Assembly: GCA_021737905.1 (NCBI GenBank)
Contig: JAIPDA010000023.1
Location: 1 to 14,852, forward strand
Length of the DNA stretch: 14,852 nt
From: Rhodoferax sp.
Lineage (GTDB): Bacteria; Pseudomonadota; Gammaproteobacteria; Burkholderiales; Burkholderiaceae_C
Direction of reading: 5' to 3'
Part shown: positions 13,519-14,852 of the stretch, in pieces
Layout of the letters: every line of letters begins with the position of its first letter
Position numbering within the stretch: position 1 is the first letter of the stretch
Notes under the pieces: model-generated
Seen by the model: the letters and a program-made list of their open reading frames with translations, nothing else
Told to the model about the DNA's origin: nothing
Database searches by the model: none
Program-made: the position numbers and the translations under genes

Positions 13519-13549
13519 CCCCGCAAGCAGGCGGGGTGAAGATTTTGTC
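13518..13549 (+). terminator. Likely intrinsic terminator after the BioC-like gene
   Basis: A perfect 7-bp GC-rich stem (13518-13524 with 13531-13537, 6-nt loop) begins at the last base of the stop codon and is followed by a modestly T-rich run, GATTTTGTCT. The T run is not ideal, so termination may be partial. Confidence 0.55.
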
Positions 13550-13555
13550 TACAAT
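13550..13555 (+). promoter_or_regulatory. -10-like element ahead of the DUF2244 gene
   Basis: TACAAT right after the terminator hairpin. Six bases later comes an in-frame GTG (13562), so either a leaderless start there or a leader of about 110 nt is possible. The leader includes a 6-bp hairpin at 13587-13605 (arms TTGATG and CATCAA) and otherwise nothing recognised. Confidence 0.4.
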
Positions 13556-13672
13556 CTTGACGTGCATTTGGGTATCTCCCCTTGCTTTGATGTTGCTTGC
13601 ATCAATGCCTTAATTACCTTGAGTTTTCTCTTGTCGACTTCCGACTTTCGATTTCGCTTTGCAACCTTGCGC

Positions 13673-14131
13673 ATGCCCGGTGAGCCCAATGCCCCGGAGC
13701 TGCAATGGCAATTGCGCCGCAACTGCTCTGTGACACCGGCGCAATTGCTCCAGCTCTACATTTCCCTTTGCGTTGTGTCCCTGGGCATTGCCAGTTTTTT
13801 CTGGTTGCAAGGTGCGTACCTGATCTTGCCCTTTGCCTGGCTGGAGGTGATGGTTGTTGGCGCAGCTTTTTTGATTTACGCGCGCCATGCGCGTGACGGC
13901 GAAAAAATCATGTTGCAAGGCTCGCGCTTGGTGGTTGAGCTGGAAACTGCGGGTCGTATTGAGCGTGCGGAATTTGAGCGCCAATGGGTCCGGGTGGAGC
14001 CCAAAGGCGGCGACGGGTCTTTGATTGAGGTGTCGGGGCAAGGCCACCGGGTCAGTATCGGCCGGCATTTGCGCCCGGAACTGCGCCCGGCGCTGGCCCG
14101 CGAGATCCGTTTTGCCCTGCGGGGTGCCTAA
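13673..14131 (+). CDS. DUF2244 membrane protein
   Basis: A 152-residue protein from ATG 13673. DUF2244 features are WQLRRNCSVTPAQLL (12-26), two membrane segments at about 27-48 and 50-70 with LPFAWLEVM between and within them, then YARHARDGEKI and a C-terminal domain with ERAEFERQWVRVEP. The family has no known reaction; in proteobacteria it commonly lies beside the cytochrome c oxidase genes, as here, so a link to oxidase assembly or membrane respiration is an inference. The start is uncertain: TTG 13631 (166 residues) and GTG 13562 (189 residues) are also in frame. The upstream codons are rich in A/T-ending ones unlike the rest of the gene, which argues against the longest form. Confidence 0.85.
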   Translation: MPGEPNAPELQWQLRRNCSVTPAQLLQLYISLCVVSLGIASFFWLQGAYLILPFAWLEVMVVGAAFLIYARHARDGEKIMLQGSRLVVELETAGRIERAEFERQWVRVEPKGGDGSLIEVSGQGHRVSIGRHLRPELRPALAREIRFALRGA

Positions 14132-14191
14132 AGATCGAAATTGCAAGCGCTGCGTCAAGATTGCCCGTCAAAATGATAACGTTACCCTATT

Positions 14192-14197
14192 TATAAT
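14192..14197 (+). promoter_or_regulatory. -10 element of the coxB (cytochrome oxidase) promoter
   Basis: A perfect TATAAT in an AT-rich gap between the DUF2244 gene and coxB, with a leader of about 35 nt. A weak -35 may be GTCAAA at 14168-14173 (18-bp spacer). An 8-bp palindrome TAACGTTA (14177-14184) lies in the spacer and could be an operator. Confidence 0.55.
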
Positions 14198-14237
14198 CAG
14201 CTACTTAAATAACCTCTCAATCGATTTCCGAAAAGTG

Positions 14238-14852
14238 ATGACGATGAACGCAAGCAAAACCACAAGGCCTGGCATGACTCAAGCTCGAGCGATTCTGGCG
14301 TCGGCCAAATTGGCGCTCTTCGGTCAGGCTTCGGCCGCCCTCGCTGCTCTCACTGCCGTGCTCACTTTCAGCCCGTCTGCGCTGGCCGTCGTCAAAGACC
14401 TGCCTGGTGGCCCCGCAGTGAACCAGCTCAATTTGCCTGAGCCTATTACCCGCATCGCTGCCGAACAGATCTGGCTGCACTGGTTCATGATGATCATCTG
14501 CCTGGTGATCTTTATCGCCGTTTTCGGCGTCATGTTTTATTCCATCTGGAAGCACCGCAAGTCGGTCGGCCACAAAGCGGCCAACTTTCATGAGTCCACC
14601 GCGGTGGAAATCGCCTGGACGGTGATTCCCTTTTTAATCGTCATCGGCATGGCTCTGCCGGCGACCAAGGTGCTGGTGGCCTCCAAAGACACCACCAACG
14701 CGGACCTGACCATCAAAGCCACCGGCATGCAGTGGAAGTGGGGTTATGAATACATCAAGGGCGAAGGCGAAGGCATTGGTTTTGTCTCTACGCTCGATTC
14801 CACCCATCGTCAAATGTCCAACGATGGCGGCCCCAAGAAGGGCCAGGAAATC
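14238..14852 (+). CDS. coxB: Cytochrome c oxidase subunit II, 3' end outside the window
   Basis: The frame stays open to the window end, giving the first 205 residues. ATG 14238 is used; ATG 14244 and GTG 14235 are close alternatives, and the Shine-Dalgarno site is weak. A long N-terminal signal sequence ends near A-L-A at residue 50. The periplasmic entry helix region follows with EQIWLHWFMMIICLVIFIAV (76-95) and VMFYSIWKHRKS (98-109). The second membrane helix region is HESTAVEIAWTVIPFLIVIGM (118-138), then ATKVLVASKDT and ATGMQWKWGYEY (161-172), the start of the soluble domain. The CuA ligands lie beyond the window. Subunit II takes electrons from cytochrome c through CuA and passes them to subunit I in the inner membrane; ctaD is expected next. 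Confidence 0.95.
   Translation, partial: MTMNASKTTRPGMTQARAILASAKLALFGQASAALAALTAVLTFSPSALAVVKDLPGGPAVNQLNLPEPITRIAAEQIWLHWFMMIICLVIFIAVFGVMFYSIWKHRKSVGHKAANFHESTAVEIAWTVIPFLIVIGMALPATKVLVASKDTTNADLTIKATGMQWKWGYEYIKGEGEGIGFVSTLDSTHRQMSNDGGPKKGQEI

Overview
The window looks like chromosomal DNA of a betaproteobacterium of the order Burkholderiales, most likely family Comamonadaceae (Polaromonas/Rhodoferax/Variovorax-like). This is inferred from high GC with GC-rich third codon positions, a Bug/TctC-type binding protein, and the right-hand block comF, BioC-like methyltransferase, DUF2244, coxB, which I know as a Comamonadaceae core arrangement. No rRNA, tRNA, CRISPR, insertion sequence or phage gene was seen, and no stretch over 300 bases lacks a gene.

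Left region (1 to about 11,320, all + strand): an accessory catabolic and transport cluster that enters from outside the window. The order is a YciI-like protein (5' end cut off), a Dabb protein, a SnoaL/NTF2-like protein, a Bug/TctC periplasmic binding protein, a HadB/RutE-type nitroreductase, an intradiol dioxygenase resembling hydroxyquinol 1,2-dioxygenases, a short citrate-synthase-fold protein of citryl-CoA lyase type, and a family III CoA-transferase. A complete branched-chain-type (HAAT) ABC importer follows: binding protein, LivH, a LivM-LivG fusion, and LivF. A TauE/SafE permease ends the block. Gaps are short (2 to 82 bp) and most genes have a good Shine-Dalgarno site, so YciI through LivF may be one operon. 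TauE seems to have its own promoter.

Proposed joint role (inference): uptake of an aromatic or related organic acid by the ABC importer, with the orphan Bug protein perhaps as an extra binding component. Small alpha/beta-barrel enzymes would do side steps such as dehydrochlorination, isomerisation or hydration. The nitroreductase would keep a benzenetriol reduced, and the dioxygenase would open its ring. The usual next enzyme, maleylacetate reductase, is absent. In its place stand a CoA-transferase and a citryl-CoA-lyase-like protein whose expected catalytic Asp is Ser. This suggests an unusual CoA-dependent lower pathway, and it is the most interesting feature of the window.

Right region (11,290 to the end): housekeeping genes. 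trmL and comF lie on the - strand, with trmL overlapping the tauE 3' end tail to tail by 30 bp. The BioC-like methyltransferase diverges from comF across a short region with two overlapping -10 elements. A terminator hairpin, the DUF2244 membrane protein and the 5' part of coxB (cytochrome c oxidase subunit II, cut off by the window end) follow. Several genes here have a -10-like hexamer 5 to 6 nt before the start codon and no Shine-Dalgarno site, which suggests leaderless transcripts.
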